From positions 62,001 to 126,000 of the forward strand of contig NZ_JAPKFL010000005.1 in the NCBI RefSeq assembly GCF_026262575.1: a stretch of DNA of 64,000 nucleotides, in the 5' to 3' direction. Made by a program: the position numbers and the translations under genes. Each line of letters opens with the position of its first letter. The first letter of the stretch is position 1. Source of the DNA: Streptomyces marinisediminis. GTDB taxonomy: Bacteria > Actinomycetota > Actinomycetes > Streptomycetales > Streptomycetaceae. Below, piece after piece: positions 34,060-42,681 of this stretch. The notes under the pieces were generated by a model. That model was not told the origin of the DNA. It saw nothing but the letters and a program-made list of their open reading frames with translations, and searched no databases.

Positions 34060-34767
34060 GTGACGCAGGACGGCTTCTGGCAGGAGTACGCCACGCGGCT
34101 GGCCGAGATGTCCCGGACGCTGCTGCGGCAGGAGAGTGTCCAGGACACCCTCGACCAGATCTCCGCGCACGCGGTGGACCTCGTCGACGGATGCGAGCAC
34201 GCCGGTGTGCTGGTGGTGGAGGACCGCGAGCGCGTGCGCACCCTCTCGGCCACCAGCGAGCTGGTGCGCGTCTCCGACCGCTACCAGGCGGAGGTGGCGG
34301 AGGGGCCCTGCTTCGACGCCGCCCGCAATCTGGAGGAGGTCTACCGCATCACCGACATGCGCCAGGCGGGGGAGTCCTGGCCGCGCTACGCCCCCCGCGC
34401 GCGCGAGCTGGGCATCGGCAGCATGATGGGCTTCCTGCTGTTCACCCAGGAGGGCTCGCTGGGCTCCCTGGACGTCTACTCCTCCCGGCCCAACGCCTTC
34501 AGCCAGAGCTCGGAGCACGCCGGCTGGGTGCTCGCCTCGCACGCGGCCGTGGCCTTCTCCAGCGCCCGCAGCCACGCACAGCTCGAGACCGCGCTGGAGA
34601 CCCGGGCCGAGATCGGCGAGGCCATCGGGATCGTCATGGAACGCTACAAGGTCTCAGAGGAGCAGGCGTTCGGAGTGCTGCGGCGCAGCTCGCAGCACAA
34701 CAACATCAAGCTGCGCGACGTCGCCCGCACCGTCGTCCGGACGGGGCAGCTCCCCGGCGCCCGGTAG
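34060..34767 (+). CDS. GAF and ANTAR domain protein (probable RNA-binding antiterminator)
   Basis: The 235-residue protein has a GAF domain (about 10-160; HAGVLVVEDRERVRTLSATS, GSMMGFLLFTQEGSLGSLDV). A C-terminal ANTAR domain follows (about 170-230; ALETRAEIGEAIGIVMERYK and AFGVLRRSSQHNNIKLRDVA). ANTAR domains bind paired hairpins in nascent RNA and prevent termination. The GTG at 34060 follows GGAGG with a 5-nt gap. Which transcript it controls is not evident from the neighbours. Confidence 0.9.
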   Translation: MTQDGFWQEYATRLAEMSRTLLRQESVQDTLDQISAHAVDLVDGCEHAGVLVVEDRERVRTLSATSELVRVSDRYQAEVAEGPCFDAARNLEEVYRITDMRQAGESWPRYAPRARELGIGSMMGFLLFTQEGSLGSLDVYSSRPNAFSQSSEHAGWVLASHAAVAFSSARSHAQLETALETRAEIGEAIGIVMERYKVSEEQAFGVLRRSSQHNNIKLRDVARTVVRTGQLPGAR

Positions 34768-34942
34768 CCGACGCCCCGGCGTGCGTGCCCGGGGCGCCCG
34801 GCGCTTCCGGCGGGCCGGTCGGGCCGGTCGGCATCACCGCGTCGCGGCGCGGCCCCCGCGCGGTCCGCCCCGACGCGGTGGGGCGTGCGGCGGGCGAGCG
34901 TGGGGCGTGTCACAGGCAACCGGGCGTGCCCCGGGGAGTGCC

Positions 34943-34967
34943 AACTCGGTTACTGCTCAGTAGAGTT
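34943..34967. promoter_or_regulatory. Candidate palindromic operator upstream of the halogenase-like remnant
   Basis: Nested arms TACTG/CAGTA with a CT spacer and AACTC/GAGTT outside them (offset by 3 bp) form a TetR-like site. It is 95 bp upstream of the truncated oxygenase gene. Confidence 0.35.
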
Positions 34968-35061
34968 GCTGCCGCCGACGCACGCGGCCCGCCACCGGGC
35001 CGCCGGTGCGTCCCGGCATGCCCGGTGAGTCCGACCCGTCCCGTGCGTGGAGAGGGATCGC

Positions 35062-35811
35062 ATGAGCACCTCGGCCCCCGTGCCGCTCGACCACCTCGTC
35101 GACACCGCCCGCTACCCCCTGTCCGACCCCGCGAGCGCCGCCGGGCAGGCGGTCGTCTCCCGCGCCCGGCGCGAGCTGGCCGACCGCGGCTGCACGGTGC
35201 TGCCGGACTTCGTCCGCCCCGAGCTGCGCGAGACCATGCGCCGCGAGTGCGCCGACCTCGCGCCGCACGCCCACTACGACGTCGAGACCGTCAACGTCTA
35301 CAACATCTCCGTGGACACCGACCTGCCGCCCGACCACCCCGGCCGCCGGACGTACCGGCGCGGCAACGCCTTCGTCCCGCGCGACCGGCTGCCCGGCGAC
35401 GCCCTCATCAGCCGGCTCTACACCCACCCGCACTTCCGGGCCTTCCTCGCCCGGTGCTTCGGCCTGCCCGCCCTGCACGAGCTGGCCGACCCGCTCTCCG
35501 GGCTGGTGCTCAACGTCGTCGCCCCCAGCCCAGGGTGCCGCCGCCCCGGGTCCGGTGCGGTGAACGGGGCCAGCTCGCCGTCCGGTCCGTCCGGGGCGGC
35601 GCGGACGGGAGCCGTGTCGCCCGCCGCACGCTCGGCGCCTGCTCCCACGCCACGTCCGGACCCGGCCCGAGACGCCCCGCCGCCGCGTGCGGGCCGACCT
35701 GCCCGGAGCCCCCGGCGCGTGGCCCGGCGGCGTCCCGTGCGGCGCGCGCGGGGCAAAGAGCCGGGGGAGTGGGGGAGGGAAGCCAACCGGGGTTCGTGCC
35801 AGAGGTCTTGA
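35062..35811 (+). pseudogene. Truncated BesD/ArpA-like Fe(II)/2-oxoglutarate oxygenase
   Basis: The first ~153 codons (to about 35520) look like the N-terminal half of BesD/HalD/ArpA-type iron/2-oxoglutarate enzymes, which chlorinate or hydroxylate amino acids. They show GCTVLPDFVRPELRETMRRE, HAHYDVETVNVYNISVDTDL and LPALHELADPLSGLVLNVV. In this family the iron-binding HxD or HxG segment comes directly after that point. Here the frame instead enters Pro/Arg/Ala-rich sequence that looks noncoding and ends at 35811. The ATG follows GGAGAGGG and an apparent operator, so the start looks intact. The protein would lack all iron ligands and should be inactive. Confidence 0.75.
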
Positions 35812-35834
35812 CAACCGAATTGGTCTGGACCAAC
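35808..35834 (+). promoter_or_regulatory. Chitinase promoter with a DasR-type (dre) operator
   Basis: A TTGACA (35808-35813) is followed at once by the palindrome TTGGTC-TG-GACCAA (35820-35833), close to the DasR consensus with its TGGTCTAGACCA core. The operator sits in the -35/-10 spacer. In Streptomyces, DasR represses chitinase genes here until N-acetylglucosamine-derived signals release it. Confidence 0.75.
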
Positions 35835-35921
35835 TTGTACTCCCACGGTGGCCACCGAACCGCCCGGGAGCCGGACGGCCCGGACCCCGGTACCCCCCGA
35901 CTCCCCCACCGGAGGACACAA

Positions 35922-37622
35922 GTGAACCGCAGCACCCCCACCCGCAGAGGGCTGGGCGCAGGGCTGGCGCTCGCCCTCGGCGCCGGGCTCTGCCTCATGG
36001 GCACCGCCGGAACCGCACAGGCCGCGGACATCAACGTCGTCAAGAACGCCGGATTCGAGTCCGGCCTCAGTAGCTGGACGTGCTCCGGGAGCAGCGGCGC
36101 GGCCGTGTCCTCCCCCGTGCGCTCCGGCGCCGGCGCGCTCAAGGCCACGCCCGCCGGGCACGACAACGCCAAGTGCACGCAGACCCTCAAGGTCAAGCCG
36201 AACTCCACCTACGCGGTCAGCGCCTGGGTGCAGGGCGGCCACACCTACCTGGGCGCGAGCGGCACCGGCACCACCGACGTGTCCACCTGGACCGGTGGCA
36301 CCGGTTCCTGGACCAAGCTCTCCACCGGCTTCACCACCGGCGCCAACACCACCTCGGTGACCCTCTACACCCACGGCTGGTACGGCACGCCCGCCTACCA
36401 CGTGGACGACGTCAGCGTGTTCGGCCCCGACGGGGGCGGCGGCACCGACCCCGACCCGGTGGTCCCCGACGCCCCCGGGACGCCGTCGGTCGGCACGGTC
36501 ACCTCCTCCTCGGTGGCGCTGAGCTGGAGCCCGGTCACCGGGGCCACCGGCTACAACGTCTACCGCGACGGGGCCCGGGTCCAGTCCGTGAACGGCACCT
36601 CCGCGACGGTCACCGGACTGGCCGCCGACACCGCCTACGAGTTCCAGGTGACGGCCACCAACGCCGCCGGCGAGTCGGTGAAGTCCTCGGCCGTCAGGGC
36701 CCGCACCTCCAAGGGCGGCGGCAACCCGGGCAACCCCGCGGTGCCCAGGCACGCCGTCACCGGCTACTGGCAGAACTTCGACAACGGCGCCACCGTGCAG
36801 AAGCTGCGGGACGTGCAGGACCAGTACGACATCATCGCCGTCGCCTTCGCCGACTCGACGACCACGCCCGGTGAGATCGTCTTCAACCTCGACCCGGCCC
36901 TGGGCTACTCCTCCGTCGAGGAGTTCAGGTCGGACATCGCCGCCAAGCAGGCCGACGGGAAGTCCGTCATCATCTCGGTGGGCGGGGAGAAGGGCAACGT
37001 CCTGATCAACAGCGACGCCGCCGCCACCGCCTTCGCCGACAGCACCTACGCGCTGATGCGGGAGTACGGCTTCAACGGGGTCGACATCGACCTGGAGCAC
37101 GGGATCAACTCCACCTATCTCACCAAGGCGCTGCGCCAGCTCTCGGCCAAGGCGGGCCCGTCGATGGTGCTCACCATGGCCCCGCAGACCATCGACATGC
37201 AGAACACCGGTACCGAGTACTTCAAGCTGGCGCTCGCCGTGAAGGACATCCTCACGGTCGTCAACATGCAGTACTACAACAGCGGCTCGATGCTCGGCTG
37301 CGACGGCCAGGTCTACTCCCAGGGCTCGGTCGACTTCCTCACCGCCCTCGCCTGCATCCAGTTGGAGGGCGGCCTCGACCCGTCCCAGGTGGGTCTGGGC
37401 GTGCCCGCCTCGCCCCGGGGCGCGGGCGGCGGCTACGTCTCCCCGACCATCGTGAACAACGCCCTGGACTGCCTGACCCGCGGCACGAACTGCGGCAACT
37501 TCAAGCCGTCCAAGACCTACCCGTCCCTGCGCGGCGCGATGACCTGGTCCACCAACTGGGACGCCAAGGCCGGCAACGCCTGGTCCAACGCCGTGGGCCC
37601 CCACGTCCACAACCTCCCCTGA
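35922..37622 (+). CDS. Secreted GH18 chitinase with N-terminal carbohydrate-binding module and FnIII domain
   Basis: The 566-residue precursor has a signal peptide (Arg-rich start, hydrophobic core, AQA-ADI cleavage near residue 37). A carbohydrate-binding module follows (about 38-170; NVVKNAGFESGLSSWTC), then a fibronectin type III domain (about 185-270; SSVALSWSPVTGATGYNVYR). The GH18 catalytic domain (about 280-566) carries the active-site motif FNGVDIDLEHG with the acid Glu, and its Asn in the first position is allowed by the family pattern. The GTG start follows GGAGG. It hydrolyses chitin outside the cell. The dre site upstream and hairpin downstream make it a single-gene unit. Confidence 0.93.
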   Translation: MNRSTPTRRGLGAGLALALGAGLCLMGTAGTAQAADINVVKNAGFESGLSSWTCSGSSGAAVSSPVRSGAGALKATPAGHDNAKCTQTLKVKPNSTYAVSAWVQGGHTYLGASGTGTTDVSTWTGGTGSWTKLSTGFTTGANTTSVTLYTHGWYGTPAYHVDDVSVFGPDGGGGTDPDPVVPDAPGTPSVGTVTSSSVALSWSPVTGATGYNVYRDGARVQSVNGTSATVTGLAADTAYEFQVTATNAAGESVKSSAVRARTSKGGGNPGNPAVPRHAVTGYWQNFDNGATVQKLRDVQDQYDIIAVAFADSTTTPGEIVFNLDPALGYSSVEEFRSDIAAKQADGKSVIISVGGEKGNVLINSDAAATAFADSTYALMREYGFNGVDIDLEHGINSTYLTKALRQLSAKAGPSMVLTMAPQTIDMQNTGTEYFKLALAVKDILTVVNMQYYNSGSMLGCDGQVYSQGSVDFLTALACIQLEGGLDPSQVGLGVPASPRGAGGGYVSPTIVNNALDCLTRGTNCGNFKPSKTYPSLRGAMTWSTNWDAKAGNAWSNAVGPHVHNLP

Positions 37623-37637
37623 CCTCCACCGCCGCCA

Positions 37638-37674
37638 GCGAGGGCCGGGCCGCCACGGGCGCCCCGGCCCTCGC
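37638..37674 (+). terminator. Terminator hairpin after the chitinase gene
   Basis: A perfect 12-bp stem (GCGAGGGCCGGG / CCCGGCCCTCGC) with a 13-nt loop begins 16 nt after the stop codon. Confidence 0.75.
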
Positions 37675-37874
37675 CGCGCTCCGCCCCCACCAGCCACCCC
37701 GGGCCGGGCGGCACCACGAGCACGGCGCCCGGCGGCGAAGGCCGCGGGGGAAGGCGCCGCGTTCTCGTGGCCGCCCGCCCCCAGCCACCGCCGCCCCCGG
37801 CCGGCCGACCGACGGACGTGGTGACCGGAAGGGGGTCGCGGCGCCCCGGGAGCCCCGGGGCGCCGCCGGAGGGA

Positions 37875-39191
37875 TCAGACGCCGAACGCCGGGGGGTACT
37901 CGATGGTGCCGCTGGGGACCGGTCGGGTGTCGTCGAGAGCCATGGCCATCATGGCCTCGTCGGGCACCTCGAAGGGGGCTCGGATGCCGAAGCGGGAGGC
38001 GGGGACGAAGCCGAACCGCGGGTAGTAGTCGGCGTGTCCGAGGACGAGGACGAGGTTCTCGCCCCTGGCCCTCGCGGCCTCCAGGGCGGCGCGGACGGCG
38101 GCGGAGCCGGCGCCGGTGCGCTGGGCCGAGGGCAGTACCGCGCACGGGGCCAGGGCGAGCGCGGGCTCGCCGTCGACGTGGCACCGGGTGAGCAGAGCGT
38201 GCCCGACCAGGGTGCCGTCGGGTGCCGCGGTGACCGTGGACAGTCCGTCGATCCACGCCCGGGGGTCGGCGCGCAGGGCGTCGACGATGGCGGCCTCCTC
38301 CGCCGTGGGGAAGGCGGCGAGGTCGATGGCACGGACGGCGGCGATGTCCTCGGGGGTCTCGGGGCGGGTGGTCCAGGTGGTCATGGTGATTCCGTCCTCG
38401 GAGGTGTGCGGGGTGTCGTCGTGGGGGTGGAGGAGGTAGGCGGCGTAGTCGTAGTCGCCACCGTGTTCGCGCCGCAGGGCGATCTCCGCCCGTGTCGCGG
38501 CGAGTGCCTCGGGCATGCCGGGGCGCCGCGGGTCCGCTCGGGCGATCCGCTGGGCGAGCGGGGTGTAGTACTCGTCCCACCAGTCGCTCTCCGGCAGCGG
38601 CCAGTGCGCGCGGACCCGGTAGCCGGCGGCCCGCGCGGCGGCGGCGTTCGCGGCGCCGGTGCGCAGCGGGTAGACCGCGTCCCAGTAGGCGCGCACCGGT
38701 GCGGCGGGGTCGGGCACCGCCCACTCGACTTCGGTGACGACGAGGACGCCACCGGGGGCGAGCAGGCGGCGCCAGGCGCGCAGGGCGACGTCGAAGCCGA
38801 CGGTGTAGACCGAACCCTCGGCCCAGATCACGTCGAAGCCGCGGTCCGGGACGGGCACGTGGTCCATCGAGCAGTTGACGACCGTGACCTGGTCGCCCAG
38901 GCCCCGGCGTGCCGCCTCGGCGGCGAGGCCGTCGAGGAAGGGCTGGTGCAGGTCGACCGCGGTCACCTGCGCGCCGGCTTCTTTGGCCAGCAGCAGGGTG
39001 GAACGGCCGGGGCCGCAGCCCGCGTCCAGCACCCGGGGGCGATCGGGCAGCGGTCCGGCCGTCCGCAGCAGGCGCCGTGTGGTGGCGTCCGAACCGGGCC
39101 CCTGCCGGGGCAGGCCGTGGTGCAGGGCGAAGAACGCCTCGGTCACCGGGTCGCCGTGCGGGCCCTGTGCGGGCGGATCGGTGCGGCTCAC
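37875..39191 (-). CDS. SAM-dependent methyltransferase fused to a GNAT acetyltransferase
   Basis: One 438-residue frame holds two domains. Residues ~40-260 are a class I methyltransferase (PRVLDAGCGPGRSTLLLAKE, VTAVDLHQPFL, GGVLVVTEVEW). Residues ~270-438 are a GNAT domain of the YhbS type (VLPSAQRTGAGSAAVRAALE, NLVLVLGHADYYPRFGF). An internal ATG at 38384 with GAGGA upstream falls at the domain boundary, so the GNAT part might also be made alone as 169 residues. The GTG start overlaps the stop of rsgA (GTGA). Both substrates are unknown. A fusion of two formerly coupled genes by stop-codon loss is likely. Confidence 0.8.
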   Translation of the reverse strand: MSRTDPPAQGPHGDPVTEAFFALHHGLPRQGPGSDATTRRLLRTAGPLPDRPRVLDAGCGPGRSTLLLAKEAGAQVTAVDLHQPFLDGLAAEAARRGLGDQVTVVNCSMDHVPVPDRGFDVIWAEGSVYTVGFDVALRAWRRLLAPGGVLVVTEVEWAVPDPAAPVRAYWDAVYPLRTGAANAAAARAAGYRVRAHWPLPESDWWDEYYTPLAQRIARADPRRPGMPEALAATRAEIALRREHGGDYDYAAYLLHPHDDTPHTSEDGITMTTWTTRPETPEDIAAVRAIDLAAFPTAEEAAIVDALRADPRAWIDGLSTVTAAPDGTLVGHALLTRCHVDGEPALALAPCAVLPSAQRTGAGSAAVRAALEAARARGENLVLVLGHADYYPRFGFVPASRFGIRAPFEVPDEAMMAMALDDTRPVPSGTIEYPPAFGV

Positions 39192-40294
39192 CGCCGGCCC
39201 TCCCGGAACTGGTAGGTGGCGCGCAGCTTCCGCGCGATGTCCTTCCTGACCGCCTCGCGTCCGGCCCGCAGACGTGCGTCGGTGCGCGAGGCGACGTAGG
39301 CGTTCTCCCGCAGCAGCCGGTGGTAGCTCTCCAGGCGGCGCCGGGGGACCTCACCTGCCTCGACGGCGGCCAGCACCGCGCAGCCCGGTTCGCTCCGGTG
39401 ACCGCAGTCGGTGAACCGGCAGCCCCGGGCGAGGTGTTCGATCTCGGAGAAGGTCTGCTCCAGCCCGTCCTGGGCGTCGTACAGGCCGATCGCCCGCAGA
39501 CCGGGGGTGTCCAGCAGGACGCCCCCGCCGGGCAGCGGCAGCAGCTCCCGCCACGCGGTGGTGTGCCGGCCCCTGCCGTCGACGTCGCGCACCGCGCCGG
39601 TGGCCAGCCGGTCCTCGCCCAGCAGGCGGTTGCCCAGGGTGGACTTGCCCGCACCGGAGGGGCCGAGCAGCACGATGGTGCCGCTGAGCACGGCCGTGAG
39701 GGCCTCCAGGCCCCGCCCCGTCACGGAACTGGTGACCAGCACGTCCGCGCCGGGTGCCACCTCGGACACCTCGGACGCGGCCCGTTGCGCGTCGGCGCAC
39801 TGGTCGGCCTTGGTGAGCACCACCACCGGCCGGGCCCCGCTCTCCCAGGCCAGGGCGAGCATGCGTTCGGTCCGCCCGTGCCTCAGCGGGGCGGCCAGCG
39901 ACACCGCCACCACGACCGTGTCGACATTGGCGGCCAGGACCTGGCCGTGCGAGGTGCGCGAAGCGGCGGAGCGCACCAGCGCGGTGCGCCGGGCCAGTAC
40001 CGCGTGCAGCACCGGGGCCCGGCCGGTGGTGGCAGGACGCAAGGCGACCCAGTCGCCCGTGCACGGCGCCGACGGGGGGTCGTCCTGTTCCGCGGTGCCG
40101 GGGATCTCCGCACGGACGGTCCCGGCATCGGTGACCGCGTCGCACAGGCCGCGTTCGGCCCGCACCACCCGGGCCGGGGTCAGCCCGGCGGCGCGATGAG
40201 GCGAGAAGGCGTGCTCACACGCCTCGTCCCAGCCGTAGTCCGCCAGGGAGCACGGTGGGATGGGGAAGGAAGAAGGTGAAGAAGGTCGAGACAA
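39188..40294 (-). CDS. rsgA: Ribosome small-subunit-dependent GTPase A
   Basis: The 368-residue protein has an OB-fold N-terminal part and a circularly permuted GTPase with motif order G4 (VVLTKADQC), G1 (LLGPSGAGKSTLGN) and G3 (LLDTPGLR). The C-terminal zinc-binding Cys/His cluster is FTDCGHRSEPGCAV. RsgA checks 30S subunit maturation. The start appears to be TTG at 40294, with no good ribosome-binding site, so the true start may differ. The methyltransferase-GNAT gene is translationally coupled downstream. Confidence 0.93.
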   Translation of the reverse strand: MSRPSSPSSFPIPPCSLADYGWDEACEHAFSPHRAAGLTPARVVRAERGLCDAVTDAGTVRAEIPGTAEQDDPPSAPCTGDWVALRPATTGRAPVLHAVLARRTALVRSAASRTSHGQVLAANVDTVVVAVSLAAPLRHGRTERMLALAWESGARPVVVLTKADQCADAQRAASEVSEVAPGADVLVTSSVTGRGLEALTAVLSGTIVLLGPSGAGKSTLGNRLLGEDRLATGAVRDVDGRGRHTTAWRELLPLPGGGVLLDTPGLRAIGLYDAQDGLEQTFSEIEHLARGCRFTDCGHRSEPGCAVLAAVEAGEVPRRRLESYHRLLRENAYVASRTDARLRAGREAVRKDIARKLRATYQFREGRR

Positions 40295-40371
40295 CGTGGA
40301 AGACCCTTGAACGGGGGCCCCGTCGCGCGTGACGCTCCGCCCCCCTGAGCCGTCGGGCTCGGGCGGGGTCG

Positions 40372-40398
40372 CACGTGGTGCACGTGGTGAACGTGGTG
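40372..40398. repeat. Three 9-bp tandem units
   Basis: CACGTGGTG, CACGTGGTG and AACGTGGTG follow each other directly, then a partial AACGT. They lie between the 23-codon frame and rsgA and may be part of its leader. Confidence 0.75.
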
Positions 40399-40407
40399 AA
40401 CGTCAGG

Positions 40408-40479
40408 TCAGACCGGGGCCCGGGACGTGAGGATGGTCCGGCGGGCGCTGCTCATGGCAGCGGCCTCTACGGCAGTCAT
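40408..40479 (-). CDS. Possible 23-residue leader peptide upstream of rsgA
   Basis: A 24-codon frame begins at an ATG with a very good Shine-Dalgarno (GGGAGGTGAG) and ends 113 nt before rsgA. The peptide starts MTAVEAAAMSSARR and ends ILTSRAPV. A TAGATT (-10-like, 40535-40540) lies ~55 nt upstream, in an AT-richer patch. The strong ribosome site in an otherwise gene-free leader suggests it is translated. Whether it is a regulatory leader or a small protein is unknown. Confidence 0.45.
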   Translation of the reverse strand: MTAVEAAAMSSARRTILTSRAPV

Positions 40480-40761
40480 CAACTCACCTCCCACTTCTGG
40501 TCCCGCAGTCGACCCGGTTGTCTCTGCGCCGCTCAATCTAACACGCCTCACCTCCGGGCGGCCCGCGACGTCGGGAACGACAGGAGGCCGGTCGCGACTC
40601 GGAGCCCACAGGGCGAATCCTGCTGATCGGCGTAGCGCACCCGTTCCCGCGTGATCCGCCGTCAGCCGGGCAGGGCGCGCTCGCGGCCGGCCTCCTGCCC
40701 GGTCGCCCCACCGCACGGCACCGCCGACGCGTGGCCGTGGCCGACGCGTGCGCGCCGGGTC

Positions 40762-40950
40762 CTAGTCGGGCGGGGGAAGGCGGGTGGGGGCGGTGTCGCT
40801 CACCTGCTGGAAGATGACCGAGGTGCGGAAGCCGGTGATCTCGCCGCGCTTGCTGAGCCGGTCGGTGAGGAAGGCGTGGAGGTGGTCCAGGTCCTGCACG
40901 GCGACGTGGAGGAGGAAGTCGTCGCCCCCGGAGAGGACGAAGACGTGGAG
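40762..40950 (-). pseudogene. Lrp/AsnC-family regulator, C-terminal remnant
   Basis: About 63 codons encode the end of an Lrp/AsnC ligand-binding (RAM) domain: LHVFVLSGGDDFLLHVAVQD, then LHAFLTDRLSKRGEITGFRT, SVIFQQV. The DNA-binding half is absent, and the frame runs directly into dehydrogenase sequence of opposite orientation at about 40950. In actinomycetes such a regulator is commonly divergent from the valine dehydrogenase gene it controls, which fits a deletion that removed both 5' ends. Confidence 0.8.
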
Positions 40951-41691
40951 GGCACCAGTTCCGAGGACATGGCGCTGATCAGGGAGACCACCCCCCACGT
41001 GTTCTGCCGGCGGACCGCGCTGGGCGGCAGCGGCGACTCCTCCCCGCACACCGCGCACGGCGCCCTCGCCGCGCTGCGGGCCGTCAGCCGCCGGCTGTAC
41101 GGCACCGCCCGCCTGGACGGCCGCCGCCTCGCCGTGGTCGGTCTGGGCCGCGTTGGCGCCCGCCTCGCGCGCCTGCTCGCCGCCGAGGGGGCGGTCCTGA
41201 CGGTGACCGACGTCGACCCGGACAAGCGGCGGATCGGCGACGAACTCGGCGCCGTCTGGCGCTCGCCCGACGAGACCCTCACCGCGGACGTGGACATCGT
41301 GGTCCCCGCGGCTCTCGGCTCCGTCCTGACCAGGCGGACCGCGGCGGACCTGCGCTGCCGCGCCGTGGTCGGACCGGCGAACAACCAGCTCGCCACGCCG
41401 GACGTCGCGGACCTGCTGCACCAGCGCGGCATCCTCTGGGTGCCCGACTACGTCGCGAGCGCGGGAGGAGTCGTCAACGCCGTCAGCACCGAGCTCCACC
41501 GCGCCAGTGCCGACGAGGCCCGCGCGCGCGTCCGCGCCATCGAGGACACCGTGGGCGAGGTGGTGGACACCGCGCGGCGCCACGGCCGGACGCCCGCGCA
41601 GGCGGCGAGCGAGCTGGCCCGGCGCCGCCTGCACGCCGCCCCCGACCCCGCCGCCCCGCCCACGGCGTCGCCGGGCGCCGGGACCCGGTGA
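40951..41691 (+). pseudogene. Glu/Leu/Phe/Val (valine) dehydrogenase, C-terminal remnant
   Basis: About 246 codons match the C-terminal NAD-binding half of valine dehydrogenases: GTSSEDMALIRETTP, GGSGDSSPHTAHGALAALRA, the dinucleotide motif LAVVGLGRVGARLARLL, then GPANNQLATPDVADLLHQRG and PDYVASAGGVVNA. The N-terminal catalytic half with the substrate lysine is missing, and no start with a ribosome site is seen. It meets the Lrp/AsnC remnant head to head at about 40950. The stop at 41691 looks original. Confidence 0.85.
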
Positions 41692-41798
41692 CGCCGGGCA
41701 CCCGGCGCGCCCGCACGCTGCCACGTGGCGGCGGCCCTCCCGCGGCGCGTACCCCGACGCGTGCGGTAAGACATGCAGACGAGCCGAAGGAGCACACG

Positions 41799-42563
41799 AT
41801 GACCCCCGACGCGGGCACCCACACCGACCACTACGACCGGCTGCTCGCCGAGCACTACACCTGGATGCTGGGCGGCGACGTCCACGAGGTCGCCGACCGG
41901 CAGGCCGCGCTGCTCGCGGACCTCGGAGTGGCGGGAACCGCAGGCGACGGGACGGCCTTCGACCTGGGCTGCGGCTCCGGCGCACAGACGCTGGCGCTGG
42001 TCCGGCTCGGCTTCTCCCCGGTGATCGCCGTGGACACCAGCCGCCGCCTGCTCGACGAGCTCGCCTCGCACGTCCCGGACACCGAGGCGGTCCGGCCGGT
42101 GCACGGCGACATCCGCACCGTGCTGCCCGAGACGGCCGAGCCGGGCACGGTCGCGGCCGTCGTCTGCATGGGCGACACGCTTCCCCACCTCCCCTCCAAG
42201 GCGGACGTCCCCGAGCTGCTCGGTCACGTCGGTCGCGCCCTCGCCTCGGGCGGCCACCTCGTCGTCACGTACCGCGATCTCACGGCGGAGCTGCGCGGCA
42301 CGGACCGGTTCATCCCGGTCCGCAGCGGCGACGACCGGCTGCTCACCTGCTTCCTGGAGTACCGCGACGAGGACACGGTGGTCGTCCACGACCTGCTCCA
42401 CACCCGGACGGACGGCACCTGGCGGCAACAGGCCAGCAGCTACCCCAAGCTGCGCATCCCCTCGTCCTGGCTGGTCGAGCGGTGCCGGGCCGCGGGACTG
42501 CTCGTGCGCCACGACTCCGCGGACGCCCGGGGGATGCGAACACTGCACGCCGTGAAGCCCTGA
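41799..42563 (+). CDS. Class I SAM-dependent methyltransferase
   Basis: The 254-residue protein has motif I FDLGCGSGAQTLALVRLGFS, the acidic VIAVDTS after strand 2, and motif IV VAAVVCMGDTLPHL. The ATG follows GAAGGAG. The substrate is unknown. It is a single gene that converges on the P450 gene, with a terminator between them. Confidence 0.85.
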   Translation: MTPDAGTHTDHYDRLLAEHYTWMLGGDVHEVADRQAALLADLGVAGTAGDGTAFDLGCGSGAQTLALVRLGFSPVIAVDTSRRLLDELASHVPDTEAVRPVHGDIRTVLPETAEPGTVAAVVCMGDTLPHLPSKADVPELLGHVGRALASGGHLVVTYRDLTAELRGTDRFIPVRSGDDRLLTCFLEYRDEDTVVVHDLLHTRTDGTWRQQASSYPKLRIPSSWLVERCRAAGLLVRHDSADARGMRTLHAVKP

Positions 42564-42631
42564 CGGGCCGCCACGGCGCTCCCGCGACGCCGCCGAGGAC
42601 CGCGGGGTGACGGCCTCCCGGCCGCCCGCGG

Positions 42632-42661
42632 CCCTCGGCGCGGCCGTGGGCGCGCCGAGGG
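42632..42661. terminator. Bidirectional terminator between methyltransferase and P450 genes
   Basis: A perfect 11-bp stem (CCCTCGGCGCG / CGCGCCGAGGG) with an 8-nt loop lies between two convergent stop codons. Confidence 0.7.
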
Positions 42662-42681
42662 CGTGGCCCGCGCCGGCCTGG

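Noticed and set aside
33338..34063. A 241-codon open frame ahead of the GAF-ANTAR gene
   Set aside because: Arg/Pro/Gly/Ala-rich composition without motifs; it contains the inverted repeat and overlaps the promoter region.
33993..35921. The upstream extension of the chitinase reading frame back to 33993
   Set aside because: It crosses the GAF-ANTAR gene in another frame. The chitinase has its own GTG, ribosome site, signal peptide and promoter at 35808-35922.
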